From: Sipunculus nudus
Taxonomy: Eukaryota; Annelida; Sipuncula; Golfingiida; Sipunculidae
NCBI GenBank assembly: GCA_026874595.1
Contig: CM049311.1
Coordinates: forward strand, 50,717,676-50,781,675
Direction: 5' to 3'
Length of the DNA: 64,000 nucleotides
Part shown: positions 1 through 11,839 of the stretch, piece by piece
Layout: each line of letters opens with the position of its first letter
How positions within the stretch are numbered: the stretch's first letter is position 1
Made by a program: the position numbers and the translations under genes
Notes under the pieces: generated by a model
Databases searched by the model: none
What the model was told of the DNA's origin: nothing
Seen by the model: only the letters and a program-made list of their open reading frames with translations

Positions 1-860
1 GCTCTCCGACCAAGGGAGATTCGGATTCACAATCAATTCTGTTCTTGTACGGTTCGTCCATGCTCACGGTTACTTCCGCTAAGACATGCGGAGGTTCAGT
101 TCTTGTCTTAATCATGGGTCACGACCTGCAGAACTCTGCTATATTGCCCTACGTGCTCTTTTGTTCGATCTTCCTCTTGAAGGCCCAACCTTATCGCTTC
201 GTGGCCCTTTATAATTACATCCGACAGTAACGACTTGAAAACCCCTATACTCGATCCATCCGGATCACCGCGTTTATCTCGCGCAATCCTGGCTAAACAG
301 CCGTTTTTAACCTGGAAAATGCTTTCACTTCCGCAAGCAGGATTAGCAAGCTTCCGGTACGTAGCTTACGACTGATCTTCTTCCTGTGCCTTTAAAAATT
401 GACTCACATCAACGACAGGACTGGCTTATTGTAAACTTCGCGTCGGCGACTCCCTCTTACGTGCAGCGGCACGTGTTTCTGTGACGAACGTCGCCTCCGG
501 TGGTGACTCTACGCTGTCACTTACTGTGTCTGAATTCCGATCAGACGGCCATGTCAGGTTCGCATTGTTCGGATGCCGCGCTCCCGAAACGTATCCTAGC
601 TCCAAGTCACAAACGGGATCTCCGATTACCATCACCTAAATAGTCCCCACACAAAAGGGACAATCCACACTAATCATGGCTGCAGGAAAACGCCCAACCG
701 AGCAATCAAACAACCGACACATGACGTTGTGCCCGGTGAAATGGTCCGGATCCACATACGCGCTCCTGCCGAAAAGCACCCGCAATCGCTCGACACTTTT
801 GCTGCCTTGCCATTCACTTACTCCTCAAAATTGGGTACAGTACTAACGCCCTCTTCTAGA
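1..860 (-). mobile_element. Decayed Ty3/gypsy-type pol fragment: protease followed by integrase zinc-finger region
   Basis: Reading the minus strand, about 840-430 resembles a retroelement aspartic protease: a degraded active-site stretch (SDCGC where D-T/S-G is expected), then in another frame VDPDHFTGHNVMCRLFD, and after a stop PVCDLELGYVSGARHPNN, the C-terminal strand and flap part of such proteases. At about 410-190 the frame gives VSQFLKAQEEDQS and, further on, a GHEAIR stretch, which I read as the linker and start of an integrase HHCC finger. Stops and frameshifts break it repeatedly, so it is a fossil. No reverse transcriptase lies between the two domains, the order found in Gmr1-like Ty3 elements; an internal deletion would look the same. 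The left edge is cut by the window. Confidence 0.55.
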
Positions 861-977
861 GCATTCAATCCGAATGATTGACACTGTTTATCCAAATCTG
901 GATTAACTGACTGACGGTTTCCGTCTCGGACTCCCGGACAACCGTTGGCAATAACTCGGGATTACGCTTCGGTTTAA

Positions 978-996
978 CCCCCCCCCCCCCCCCCCC
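978..996. repeat. Poly-C tract, 19 bp
   Basis: An uninterrupted run of 19 C just upstream (in minus-strand sense) of the decayed retroelement fragment. Similar C or G homopolymers occur at 6820-6834, 20098-20114, 37807-37822 and near 59619 and 60053. Confidence 0.9.
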
Positions 997-1314
997 GACT
1001 ACTGTAAGGCCTAGCCCCACGCAGTTCAAAAGCTGAAGGCAACGCTTGTGGGTAGACCTTGGCCCAGACCTGGGACTGGTCTGTTTACATTCACGCGATT
1101 TATGTCATATACCGTTACAAGTGTAGCAAAGTATGCCTCCCGATGGCTTAATCAACTTATCACGTGATCCGCGATCTACATCACTTTTCTGGATATTTGC
1201 TGCCCTACGCAGGGAGCATTATTCCTGGAGCTCACCGTATAACTGTGTAGGCAGTGGGCCTCCGTATATCGCTAGGCCATCTCTGCCATGCCATTTATAT
1301 CATAACAATGTTTC

Positions 1315-2400
1315 TCTTTCAGAAACACAGTACTCTCTTTACACAGCGCTTTACCTATAGGCGTACTACCTATATCGTAAGCACTGTTTGTTTTGACCTC
1401 GTATCCTGAATCTCTACATCAGAGGGGACTTTTGGTCCAAACAGATGAAACCCTGTGCTGGAAGACCAGCCAAGTGAGGAATACACGGAGCTAATGTTGT
1501 TCATTTCGTTTTGAGTGACAGCTCATCTCCCCGGCAACAGTTTGAACAGACCTAAGGCTCAGAGAGAATGGCCCCGTCGAGTGCCTGTCGAGTGTTTGTT
1601 GATATGCATTTGGTTAGCCGTGACACCAGACTCAGTAGGCAATCGGATAATTGGGCTGGTAAGCCCACTCGAGTCATAATACTAGTAATATGGAGGAATG
1701 TATCGCAGTGGTCTTGCATCTGGTTGCATTCATATTGTGATAAAAGGCCCAGAATCTCAATATTATGCTAAGAGTGGTGAATAAACACAATGGTATACAT
1801 GTGTGCTCACAACCCAAACTGAAACACCGTCTCCATGGACACGGGTCATTTCCTGTATTGCCTGCAAGTTCCCTGCGTCCCGTAACCCGTGCGAGCCATG
1901 CTTGTGTTCATGCGGTCATAAATTCAACAAACATGCCGAGGGGTTTACCAATGAGCTGGGTTAATCAGGAACTTTTCTCGCTTATATTTGGTATTATTAA
2001 AAAGGACACAAAAAAATGCTAACGAATGGTCTGGTTAATGTTGATTGACAGTGCACCTATAGGCAATGAAGCGTTGGTAGAAATGACGAAAATATTTGCA
2101 TCTTCATAAGGCCTTATAATGCGATCCTCAGACTTAGATGTAATGACACGCTGGCGCAAGTAATCTGGTCGTAATGACAGAGAGGAGATATGACGCTGGC
2201 ATTTGGTTGGCTGCTAGGCACATAAGCAGTTTTTTTCAGCAGTGTTCAGCAATTTGGTGTTTAAGTGCATCATAAAAGGTCAAAGCAGGCAGCGGGAAAA
2301 TCAGTAGCTTCTTTAGAAGCACAAGATTTCCGCTGCCTCGGGAGCGTAAAACACAGAGAGATCCTTGCTGCAAGAATTCAAATACTATTCGCGCATTAGC
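1315..2400 (+). repeat. Dispersed repeat, copy 1 (partner at 47885-48575)
   Basis: The stretch from about 1328 (CTCTTTACACAGCGCTTTA) to about 1575 matches 47890-48120 in the same orientation, sharing the blocks GACCTCGTATCCTGAAT and GAGGAATACACGGAGC. The 3' part (2190-2340) matches 48405-48560, including TGGTTGGCTGCT and CAGTTGCTTCTTTAGAAGC (with one difference here). Copy 1 is longer in the middle, so one copy has an insertion or deletion. No terminal repeats or coding domain were recognised, so its class is unknown. The small reading frames inside are not conserved between the copies. Confidence 0.7.
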
Positions 2401-2711
2401 AAGACGACTAACATTTGAAATCATCCCCGACGCCTGCTCTCTCCAGCCAATGATCTAAGTACCCGATAGTCGTAACGCGATCTGACAGGGAGTCTCGCCA
2501 TGCTCTGGCCTTTAAGTACGAAACTTGTCACAATATACTTCCTAAGTCATCTGGTAACGCTTTAAAAGCTCTAACATCAGCTTATCGTAGTTAATGGGAT
2601 CGCGAACGGCTAACTCTGAATCAAGTGCCTTAGCATGCAACAATGGACTTAAGTATAAAACCCATGAAACTCTCCCTGGGGTAGTTTTGACACAACTCTA
2701 AGCTTTCAAAT

Positions 2712-3586
2712 CAGTGGCGGATACAGAGAGAGTCGCCCCGCCCCTCCCCTAGCTGTAACACCTCTCATTTTATCGAGTTCTTTTCACATTTATTCGTTAT
2801 CATTTATTCGTATATCAATTTTCGTTTTTCAGATAACATTTTTACACCAGCTTTAAGATTATTATGTTTAATACTTTCCAGTTCATATTTTGAGGATATT
2901 AAGGAAAAACTGGTTCATATACTCCATTGAGATATCATCCAAATATATACTGGTATATTAGTATTGAGAGAGGAAGTCTTTCCACGCTCTGCTCGGTCTG
3001 AACACCCAGGGCCACCCATCACATTCGCCACGGCCTTCCCGTCAGCCTTTATATATAGAGCGCAGCATGGGTTGGAATCGACCGTGAAAAATCTGACGGC
3101 TCCTTGGTTGATACTCAAACTCACGCTCTGTGCTCTGTTGTCCGATTCGTGCGTTTCCGACTCCAGGAAAAATGCAAAGTTTGACTTAAGACTTAAACGT
3201 ATCAATTATTTTACCACGAGTGCTACATTTAACATATGACACTTTGCAAATTATAAATGTAGATGCGTATTTCACGATTGACATTAACATGTTACTAACT
3301 ATTGAACGGAATGTTTGGACTTTCCAGTTTATACCCCAGTTTTGCAGAAATATACATATTACAGCCGGCCCCCTAAAGTTTGAATACATTATGCAAAAAA
3401 ATAGTAGTTGAGGAACAGAAAATCCTCATAATCTTTTGTTAAAGTTGCCTCAAAATGTCCCTCTTACATTGTATATTTAAAGAAAATTTAGAAAACAAAA
3501 ATTTAAAAAACTATTTTTCATAATGCCCATCAAGCGCAAATTCAATATAAGCGCCCCCTGTTTGCGATTTCCTGGATCCGCCACTG
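2712..3586. mobile_element. Non-autonomous DNA transposon with CAGTGGCGGAT terminal inverted repeats
   Basis: The left end reads CAGTGGCGGATACAG and the right end, reverse-complemented, reads CAGTGGCGGATCCAGG. The element is 875 bp. It is flanked on both sides by CAAAT (2707-2711 and 3587-3591), consistent with a 5-bp target-site duplication. The two overlapping reading frames inside (about 2915-3239, one per strand) mirror each other and show no transposase motif, so I treat the element as non-autonomous. The TIR start is hAT-like but the duplication is 5 bp rather than 8, so the superfamily is open. Confidence 0.65.
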
Positions 3587-6500
3587 CAAATCGCTCAAAA
3601 AACGCGTCTGGCTCATCGTACTACACGTCAGAGTGAGTTTGAGTTGTTTTTTTTTTTCATTATTTAAGTTGTTTTTCGCTTGTCGAGCACCTACAGGTTG
3701 CTGTGGTCAAGACCCCAGACCTGTGCGCTCCTTAAGCATTGTTCGCAGAGCCAACGGACGCGATGCCACCAAGCCAAGCAGAAAGCCGCGAGAGACCGCA
3801 CCGACGATTTAACAGGAAAGCCACAGCACTCACAGCCACAAAGGCAGCAGCAACCTACATTCCCTTTACCGATCCCAGCAGCGAAGACCCAGCAGTGCCA
3901 ATCGAGAGCCGAACCCGATCTGTGAAACGACAGAGCTTCGAGACGAATAGCCATTTTATACTTGCAGTTTCGGCCATTTAGACTGTATTAGCAAGTATTT
4001 TCGTCATAAGCGGTTGAGTTTGAGTTTTGGGACCGATTCCTTACTACTCATCTGTTTACTTTCATTCTCATCGCCCCTATACCACCAGTTTTTCAACTTG
4101 GTGCTGCCTTCAGATTCAGTACTTCTATATCGTTAGCTCTCTGAGCTTCACATTCACGCTCTGCTGCTTCACGCTCTCTTTTATCTTGCTCTCTCGTCAA
4201 GCTCAGCTTCACATTCACGCTCTGCTAGGCTTCTAAAGCCTCAAGAGGTTTGTTATCAAATCCTGCATTGCTTAGCCGGTGAACCCTAATGCTTGTCCAC
4301 ACTCGATAATGGTCTTAAATGCCTCCATAGTTATAGTGTATACGGTTATGTCCAAATTTTGGCTTCTGTCAAATTTTCATATAGATTTTTGCAAACATTC
4401 TTTTTTTTCATAACTTTGCTTCGTAAATAACTAAAAATCTATGTATGCATTTTTCTTCCGCCATCTTGGATAAATATCGGCCATATTGAAACCAGGGTTA
4501 TTTATCACTCTATAACCGTCATTTTAGACTAGGGAAAGGCAAGAACAATTTGATCAACTTCAATAGGAAACTTTTCTAAGTTGATTCAAGGGAAATTTTT
4601 CTGTAGAATCAATTTAATTTCTGTTACCAAAAATGTTGCTCTGCATAAATTTAAGAAGATTATTTGCATAAATTTAAATATTTTTTAGCACTTTTCATAA
4701 GAGTAAAGTGTTGCGGATACAAAATATTCAAATTGATAATATATAACGTATGTTATAAAATCTTTTGTTTCTTAATTAATAAAATTCCGAAAAATTATGC
4801 AAATTAGATCAAATATCGAGATTAAAGAAGCTTTTTTTTATGTGAGAACATCATGATTGAAACAGTTGCTTATTAATGTCAATTAATTAATTGTTATAAT
4901 GTAATTATTGTTTTTGATTTAAAAACTAATTGAAATAATTTATCTTCCCCTTTAGTTGTCAAATGAATAAACAATTATTATACAAAAATTATGTAACTAA
5001 TATGCATATGTAAGGAGCAACGGATCAAATAATGATTATCATGTTTTTTGTGCGAAATAAACGCTCAGCATATACATCCAAAGGTCTTTGATGTTGAGAA
5101 ACTCATTATGCATGATACAAGTAAGGGCTCCTTTGTACTACTCAAATAAACCTTGCACCAGTTTAAGGAACTATTTAGTTTATGTTCTAATATTTCACCA
5201 TAAGTTAGCGTTTATGAGGTGTAGAGGGAGGGGGTTAAACTCATGTCTGGTTAATGTCTTGCTCAAAGAGAATATTTTATCCTTTTCAGGTTTAAGCAAG
5301 TGTGTAGTATATGCCTTTGGACACGTTCTTTAATATTTTGATTCTTCTCAGGTCAACCGATAATCACACCAAATAAATCAAATACCGTACAAGAATATGC
5401 CAAAGCACACGACAATATTTGGTACCAAATACATCGAACAGCGTATTAATTGTCGTCTGGTCTGTTCACTGGGCTTCACCACGGCTGTTAAACATCGGCT
5501 ATTTACAAGTCCTCTGTAAACATAACACACAAGTCCGATAGTAAGCTTCACTGGCCGCTCGCAGACATTAGCATTCTATATATGCATCGGGAAATCGTCC
5601 CTATGTTGATCGGATAACTGACAATCTCGGAACCTCCTTTGGACCGTTGTACGGATATACGTCACTATTTAACGTGCTGACCTAGGAGATTGTGATCTTA
5701 CCCTTGTTTCCTCAGTATAAATACAAATGCTTAGTTACACATCCTAATAGTTTTTGGCCTGGTAGTTTTTGGCCTATCTTCTTACAATATTATGAGACCT
5801 GTCCTTCAATGCTTGAATATTAAAATGGACATGCCTCTAGAGATCACAGTGTGAGAAAATCAAGTTTGCAGGTGTGTTGTCTCTGAAATCTACATAAGAC
5901 AGTGCTATTACAGAAAACTCTCTAGCTAAGTCTAACAAGAACCAGTTCTCACGGAATTACGAGTAAACTTGAAACTAACACCAAATAAAACACCTAGGTT
6001 CCCTTAACCTACGTTCCAAAGGTAACATGGATACACATGATACGGCATATTGATATACAACAATTTATAGAAACAATCAAATGGCTATACTATCCTTACT
6101 TTAATGAGCAATACTCAAATGAATAAACATGTCACAGTTCTCTGGTGACATGTATATATATATATATACATTTACACAAAAAAATGAATAAATCCACAAG
6201 AAGAATTTGGTTTTCATAATACCTATCAAATTCAGAAATACTATGAATACTTTATTATAACCAAATAGGATGATCAGTCCTTTTAGCTTTCTTAATTTAA
6301 TGCTAATATATAGGCCTATATAAAAAAATAACAATAGGAATAAGCATATTTTGCATTTGCTAACATTTAATTACAAAATATAGCTGAGCGCCGGCACCAA
6401 TGGGTTCCTTGTATTTAACTGCTGGGACCCACTTTGAACATTTGGCAGTTGCCTGGCTTGTATGGAAAGCCTGAATATTTCGATACTCTTTTTAATGTCA

Positions 6501-9140
6501 AAGGGGCCAAATGCTACGACGCCTCGAAAACCCTACGTTCTGAACACAGCGCGTGGCCTCCCGGAGACCATTCACTCACATGCTGCGAGAAATAGAAGGA
6601 ATTTTCAGGTTTGGCAAGCTGCCAAACACCCAGTCAGTTTGCGCTAGATAAGCTGTATATAGGCCTAATCTGATTGGCTCTGCGTGTAAACAAAGTTGAA
6701 AGCGGCCATGCGGAACTCGTAAAGACAAAATCTGATTGGCTCAGCGTGTAGGCCTACACAGCGATGGCTGCGGCCATGCGTTGCTCGTCGTACGGCACTG
6801 CAAGAAAGGAAATTTGCAAGGGGGGGGGGGGGGGTAATTAACTTAACCTAGACCACACGAGCAAGTTATTATTGAGTCTGACCTGAAAGGTTACAATTGC
6901 ATCCTCTTTTATATATTACGCTGGAGGGTATTTCACAGATACAGTACCGCCTGTTGGCTAAACTTGACGGGCAACCGCGGTTTCGTAGGCCTCGTAGGTT
7001 AGTGGAGCGAATAGTTGAGCATGGCGTAACCGCTGCTTATGGAACGTACAAAACACCCGGCGGCCGTGTTTTCATCCATGCACACCATTTGGATTCTTTT
7101 TTTGGATTCATATCTGAAATGTACGCAGTGACTCTGCGGTTGCTTAATTCATATTAAGCAGAGCACATGACCGAAGTCCCTTCTGGTGAAAAAGTAGGAG
7201 CTGTCATAGGTTAAGGGGTTTTGTTATAGACTTCAACCAGTCTAATTTAACTGAAGTGTTCAACATCCGGACTCGGGCAGGCCTGTCAACAGAGACAAGC
7301 CTTCTCCCCATAGCAACAGGACTGCACGGCTGCACTGACTCAGTCTGAACAGTCGCCTTTTGTGGTGGCAGAGTTCCCGTGTAACAGTTCCGGGTAGAGC
7401 AGCCAGAAGTAAGTAGTGTTACACTATTCAACCTATGCTTAAGTACCATCCTTGGACGTTAATCGATCTCCCGAACTTCGTCGTGTAAAACAAATCGTTA
7501 ATTGTTTTAAATTGCGTAAACGCAAGCGTGCATGTATGCTTGACCTAAAGTTACTAAAATTCATGTATGCATGAGTGCAAGCACACATGCAAGCAGATGT
7601 TTACAAACATGCTAAGGTATACTTTGCCTTGCTTTGGGGCAGTGTGTAAATGAACAATAATTTTACACAAATTAATAATGAAAGTAATTACACAAATCGA
7701 ATCGCTGTTGTTTTACAGACAAATTTGCATATTTCATTTTAAATTTCATATATTCAATTACATACATTGAAATGTATTGTCAGGCTTTCACTTAAGGGTT
7801 GGTAACAACTCATGCACGTGTGTTAATTTACAAATAACCTAGGTAAACCCCATGCAGACTGCCATACGAGTGAACTTAAATATGTATATCGTTAGAGTCT
7901 TTTATTTTTGTATATGATAATTAACCTGTCATCAGAAACTTGTACCATGTGTTGATAGGACTGGTCAGGATACGGCGGGCGCATACAAGTTTAATACAAC
8001 GGTAGCTGTTGTCAAACAGAATTGTTGCTTAGGAATATAGGGAAAATGCCAATAAAGCGAACCAGAATTACCATTTTTTTCACTCAAAAGTAAATCAAAC
8101 AGCGAAAAATAAATGCCAAAACGCCGGCATTTTTTATATATCTACTTTACTTATGGCGCAAAAATTTTCAGGTCGTACACATGGCATGCATGATAGTTAC
8201 ATCCTGTACGTTACCCCTGCTTTTATGAGGGTTCGGTGCACAGGGTAGTTTGAAAAACTCTTGATGAACATATCCTCTCAACAATCAAAAGCTCGTAGCC
8301 AAACATCTCCTTTTGATATCCAGTTTGTAAGCATTTAAAATGTTGCTCACGGACAATTTTCCGCCATAAATTCACATGAAATGAAACTGAGCGCGCAGAC
8401 GTGTAGTAAACTACGGGTCTCTGATTGGCTCTCTTTTTAGGGCTGCTAGACAGAGCGTATTTTTGCACATATATTATCTATTTCTAGTCAAATGAGAACG
8501 AAATAACAGTATTTTTGGCACCTGTGCATATTTTTTTCAAAATTGTCAAACACTGAAATACTAATGAAATATAAAAACACCAACTGAATTTTCGTATTTC
8601 TTTCAGGATAATGAAGCGGTAAAGGATTACTTTTCTACTCGTCTGATAAAATACGTACAGACCATGGAATAAAGGGGATGTCGTTATATTAGTCAGAAAC
8701 GTCCGTGGTTAAAATTTCGAGTATGACCGACCATGCACAATATATACATTCGCTGATCATAATTATTATTCCATTAAATTTTCATTTCAGACGATGTAGG
8801 ACCTCCGATTATTGAGTTATTATAAGACATTTAAGAGAATGTAAAACAAATATGGCCAAAATGGCTGATTTTTTTATCGACAGAAGTATTGCTGAGTTAT
8901 ATGAATATTTTACAGATTACAATTAAGATATTCATAATTAAAAGGACTGTCTTTACTGCCAAATTCTATTGTCATAAATAGCACTTTTTATATTTTGCCA
9001 TGCTATATTATATGAAGCTTCAGGGAGCTATGCCCCCCTAGTCCCCCGATAGCCCCCTGAACCCCCCTTTCACATACATTTATCCGCCGTTGTGCTGTGA
9101 AAAAAATCCTGGCGTGAGCCCTGATAAATAGGCCATATAC
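3587..9140. other. Gene-free AT-rich stretch with small repeat remnants
   Basis: No exon or RNA gene was recognised. An A/C-rich open frame at 3763-3981 (starting MPPSQAESRERPHRR) is unlike its surroundings but matches nothing I know. At 6383-6412 lies a lone 3' tail of the composite repeat family seen later (GCTGAGCGCC, then CCTTGT). 6669-6780 holds two near-copies of a CTGATTGGCTC block, each followed by a GCGGCCATGCG block. 6820-6834 is poly-G. The rest is AT-rich with scattered stops in all frames. Confidence 0.5.
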
Positions 9141-9144
9141 ACAT

Positions 9145-9147
<3 letters not shown>

Positions 9148-9185
<38 letters not shown>

Positions 9186-9198
9186 TCTATTATAAATA

Positions 9199-9258
<60 letters not shown>
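9148..9258. repeat. (TA)n microsatellite, two blocks
   Basis: Two TA dinucleotide runs (about 9148-9184 and 9202-9258) are separated by a short AT-rich spacer. They have no gene context. Confidence 0.95.
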
Positions 9259-9260
<2 letters not shown>

Positions 9261-9666
9261 CCTAAAGAACTTGCACCCCCCCCACCTTTCAGACCATTCG
9301 ACGCCTATGAGTGTGGTCCGTATGTAAAATCAAGCACCACGTTTCCCATGATTGAATCTGACAACATGTCCCCGTCACAGTTCAAAGGATAGACTATACA
9401 TCCTCGATGGTTTATTTATGGAAAAAAATCCACATCAGAGTATTTATAAATATTTTTTTCTAAAAGAGATGGACCCTACTGCTTGATTTTGGGGGTGCTC
9501 CATGCTGACAATCCTGATTATCGGTCGCTCCTATTTCTGGTTATGGCATAATCAGATAAGAATTGGCATTTATATGACATACCTTATAACTCTGCATGTG
9601 TTGAAAGTTAAGTATTTGCCAGTGGCGTCATTTTATCTTCAAGGATACGGGAGGGGAACTCCGATC

Positions 9667-9841
9667 TTAGTCTCTATAATATAGGACACACTCTACTAGG
9701 ACAAACCTAAAAGATCTACAATATCGAAGTTTGTATGAATGAAGAGACTAAGATGGGAGTTCGTCCTAGTAGGGACTACGATCGGAGTTTGTCCTAGTTG
9801 AGACTAAGATGGGAGTTTGACCTAGCAGAGACTACGATCTT
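9667..9841 (+). repeat. 28-bp minisatellite, left part
   Basis: Degenerate copies of a 28-bp unit of the type GAGACTAAGATCGGAG + TTTGTCCTAGTA. The array is interrupted after 9841 and resumes with the same unit at 12985, so the 3.1 kb between is inserted DNA. Confidence 0.85.
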
Positions 9842-10482
9842 ATTTTTTTTATTGCTTGCCGGAATCAAAGATTTCGGCAAGCATATTACTCAGTTGCGTA
9901 TGTCTGTTTGTCTGTTTGTTTGTCTGCACTCTCCTGGCCACAATTTTGCCACAATCACCTTGAAACTTACAAGGATGATGAAAAACATAATTTCTAGGTG
10001 CCCTATTGTTTTTGGTTAAAATAGGTCAAAGGTCAAGGTCAAGGTCGTCAAAACTTCTCAAAAACGTTTTTTTCTTCATATCTTTGTGACTATTAGTCGT
10101 ATCTACTTCATCAATAGCTTATTTTAATCGTCATTCCAAAGCCTGTCATCTGGTGTGTAGCTGACTCAAATTTGCCGTAACCATGGTTACAAATTTTTGG
10201 GGAAAAGTCATGATATTCGAAAATAAGGGGTCTTATTTTTGTAACTTTGTCAGTTTTAAAGCTAGAGTGATCTAGTTTTTTGCATCAGGAAGCATTCAAC
10301 TAGTACTACAAGATTTTATTACAAGTCTTGCAGTATCTCGTAAAATATCTCGTGAATAGAGATATTTCGAGATTTAATTCATCTTGCGCCAAAGGCCACA
10401 TTATTGCAGGAATCTTTTTGAAACTGACATATTATAAGTCCTACACTAGTATCTCGAAATCGTTTTTTCATTTTTTGAATAG

Positions 10483-10500
10483 GGCCGCTAGGGGGCGCTG
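10483..10500 (+). promoter_or_regulatory. CTCF-like motif, unit 1
   Basis: GGCCGCTAGGGGGCGCTG fits the animal CTCF core (CCRCYAGGGGGCGCTR) at essentially every position. It is the first of four copies at equivalent places in the tandem units of the element at 9854-11819, all on the + strand. Binding is inferred from sequence only. Confidence 0.5.
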
Positions 10501-10809
10501 GATGCGAACCTCCCGAACATATCATATTTTGGCCATATCTCAAAAATTATAAGCCTCAATTACATAAACTATAGCTTATTTTCTTCCTCTGAGTCTTCTC
10601 CATAACCTAGTGTAGTCATTTGGTCACAATTTTGTGACACTTTGTCAGTGTGTCTGTCTGTTTGTCAGTTTTCCTCAAATTCGCCTGCTTGCTCTTGCGT
10701 CTCACATATAGCATTCTACAGGCAACAGTTTTGAAAGAATCCTTTTGAAACTATTACATCTTAAGTCTTACACTAATATCTCGAAACCAATTGTTCATTT
10801 TCTGGATAT

Positions 10810-10827
10810 GGCCGCTAGGGGGCGCTG
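10810..10827 (+). promoter_or_regulatory. CTCF-like motif, unit 2
   Basis: Identical 18-mer to unit 1, 327 bp downstream and in the same orientation. Confidence 0.5.
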
Positions 10828-11144
10828 AACTCGAACCTCTCCCAACACATCATGCTTTGGCAATATCTCCACAACTATAAACCTCAGTTACATAATCTGT
10901 AGCTTTTTTCTTCCTTTGAGTCTTCTCCACAACCTGGATTAGTCATCTGGACTCAATCTTGAGTCACTTTTTCAGTGTTTTCGTCTGTTTGTCAGTTGTC
11001 CTCAAATTCGCCTGCTTAATTGTTGGCTCTTGCGTCTCACATATAGCATTCTATAGGCCATAGTTTTGACGGAATCCTTTTGAAACTATTACATCTTATG
11101 TCTTACACTAATATCTAGAAATAAATTTTTCATTTTCCGGATAT

Positions 11145-11162
11145 GGCCACTAGTGGGCGCTG
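11145..11162 (+). promoter_or_regulatory. CTCF-like motif, unit 3
   Basis: GGCCACTAGTGGGCGCTG, with two differences from units 1 and 2. One of them restores the A most common in the CTCF core; the other puts a T inside the G run. Confidence 0.4.
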
Positions 11163-11475
11163 CACACGACCCTCACACACATACCATTGTATTGGCCATA
11201 TCTCTACACCAAAAGCCTCTGTTATATAAACTATAGCTTATTTTCTTCCTTTGAATCTTCTCCATAACCTGATTAAGGCATCTGGTTTCAATCTTCTGTC
11301 ACTTTGTCAGTGTAACCATCTTTTTGACCGTTATCCTCAAAGTCGCCTGCTTGCTGGTTCTTACGCCTTACATATAGCATTCTACAGGCCACAGCTTTGA
11401 CGGAATCCTTTTAAAACTGGGACGTCTCATGTCATACACTAATAATACGAAACGCATTTCTCGTCTTCGGAATAT

Positions 11476-11493
11476 GTCTGCTAGAGGGCGCTA
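11476..11493 (+). promoter_or_regulatory. CTCF-like motif, unit 4 (degraded)
   Basis: GTCTGCTAGAGGGCGCTA keeps the AGNGGGCGCT core but has changes in the 5' half, so it is the weakest of the four. Confidence 0.3.
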
Positions 11494-11839
11494 CAGTTGA
11501 GCCTCCCAAGTATATCAATAATTCGCCATACCTCCAAAACTATAAATCTAAATTACATAAATTATAACTCATTTTCTTCCTTTGAATCTTCTCAATCACT
11601 AGGTTATGTCATCTGGTGTCAATCTTGTCTCACAAAGTCACTATGTCTGTCTGTTCGTCTTTTGTTGTCAGTTTTGTCTGCTTGCCTGTTCTTTTGTCTC
11701 ATATGTCATTCTACGGGCCACATATTCTCAGCAATGTCCCTGAGAGTCATTCCATTAATAGAAAACCGACAATATGTTCTTTCTGTCCTTCTGTGTTTCA
11801 CTTCCGATTTCCGGCAAGCGTTCGACCTATGGTCGTCTA

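Larger units (their letters stand above)
9854..11819 (+). mobile_element. Tandem-repeat transposon with GCTTGCCGGAA ends and four ~330-bp core units
   Basis: The left end GCTTGCCGGAA (9854-9864) and right end TTCCGGCAAGC (11809-11819) are an 11-bp perfect inverted pair, and the left copy is also half of a local hairpin. The interior has a unique 5' block (with AGGTCAAAGGTCAAGGTCA at about 10023-10041) and then four tandem units of about 327-335 bp. Each unit has a GGCCGCTAGGGGGCGCTG-type motif, a CATATAGCATTCTA block and a TTTGTCAGT block. No protein is encoded. The design, with unique ends around a tandem core, resembles the pearl-type non-autonomous elements of bivalves; that comparison is inference. 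No clear target duplication is visible. Confidence 0.7.

Noticed and set aside
3680-3981. A/C-rich frames as coding exons
   Set aside because: Open frames exist in three registers, with no family motif; composition explains them.
6897-7157. 86-codon frame as a protein exon
   Set aside because: No recognisable domain and no convincing splice sites at its borders.
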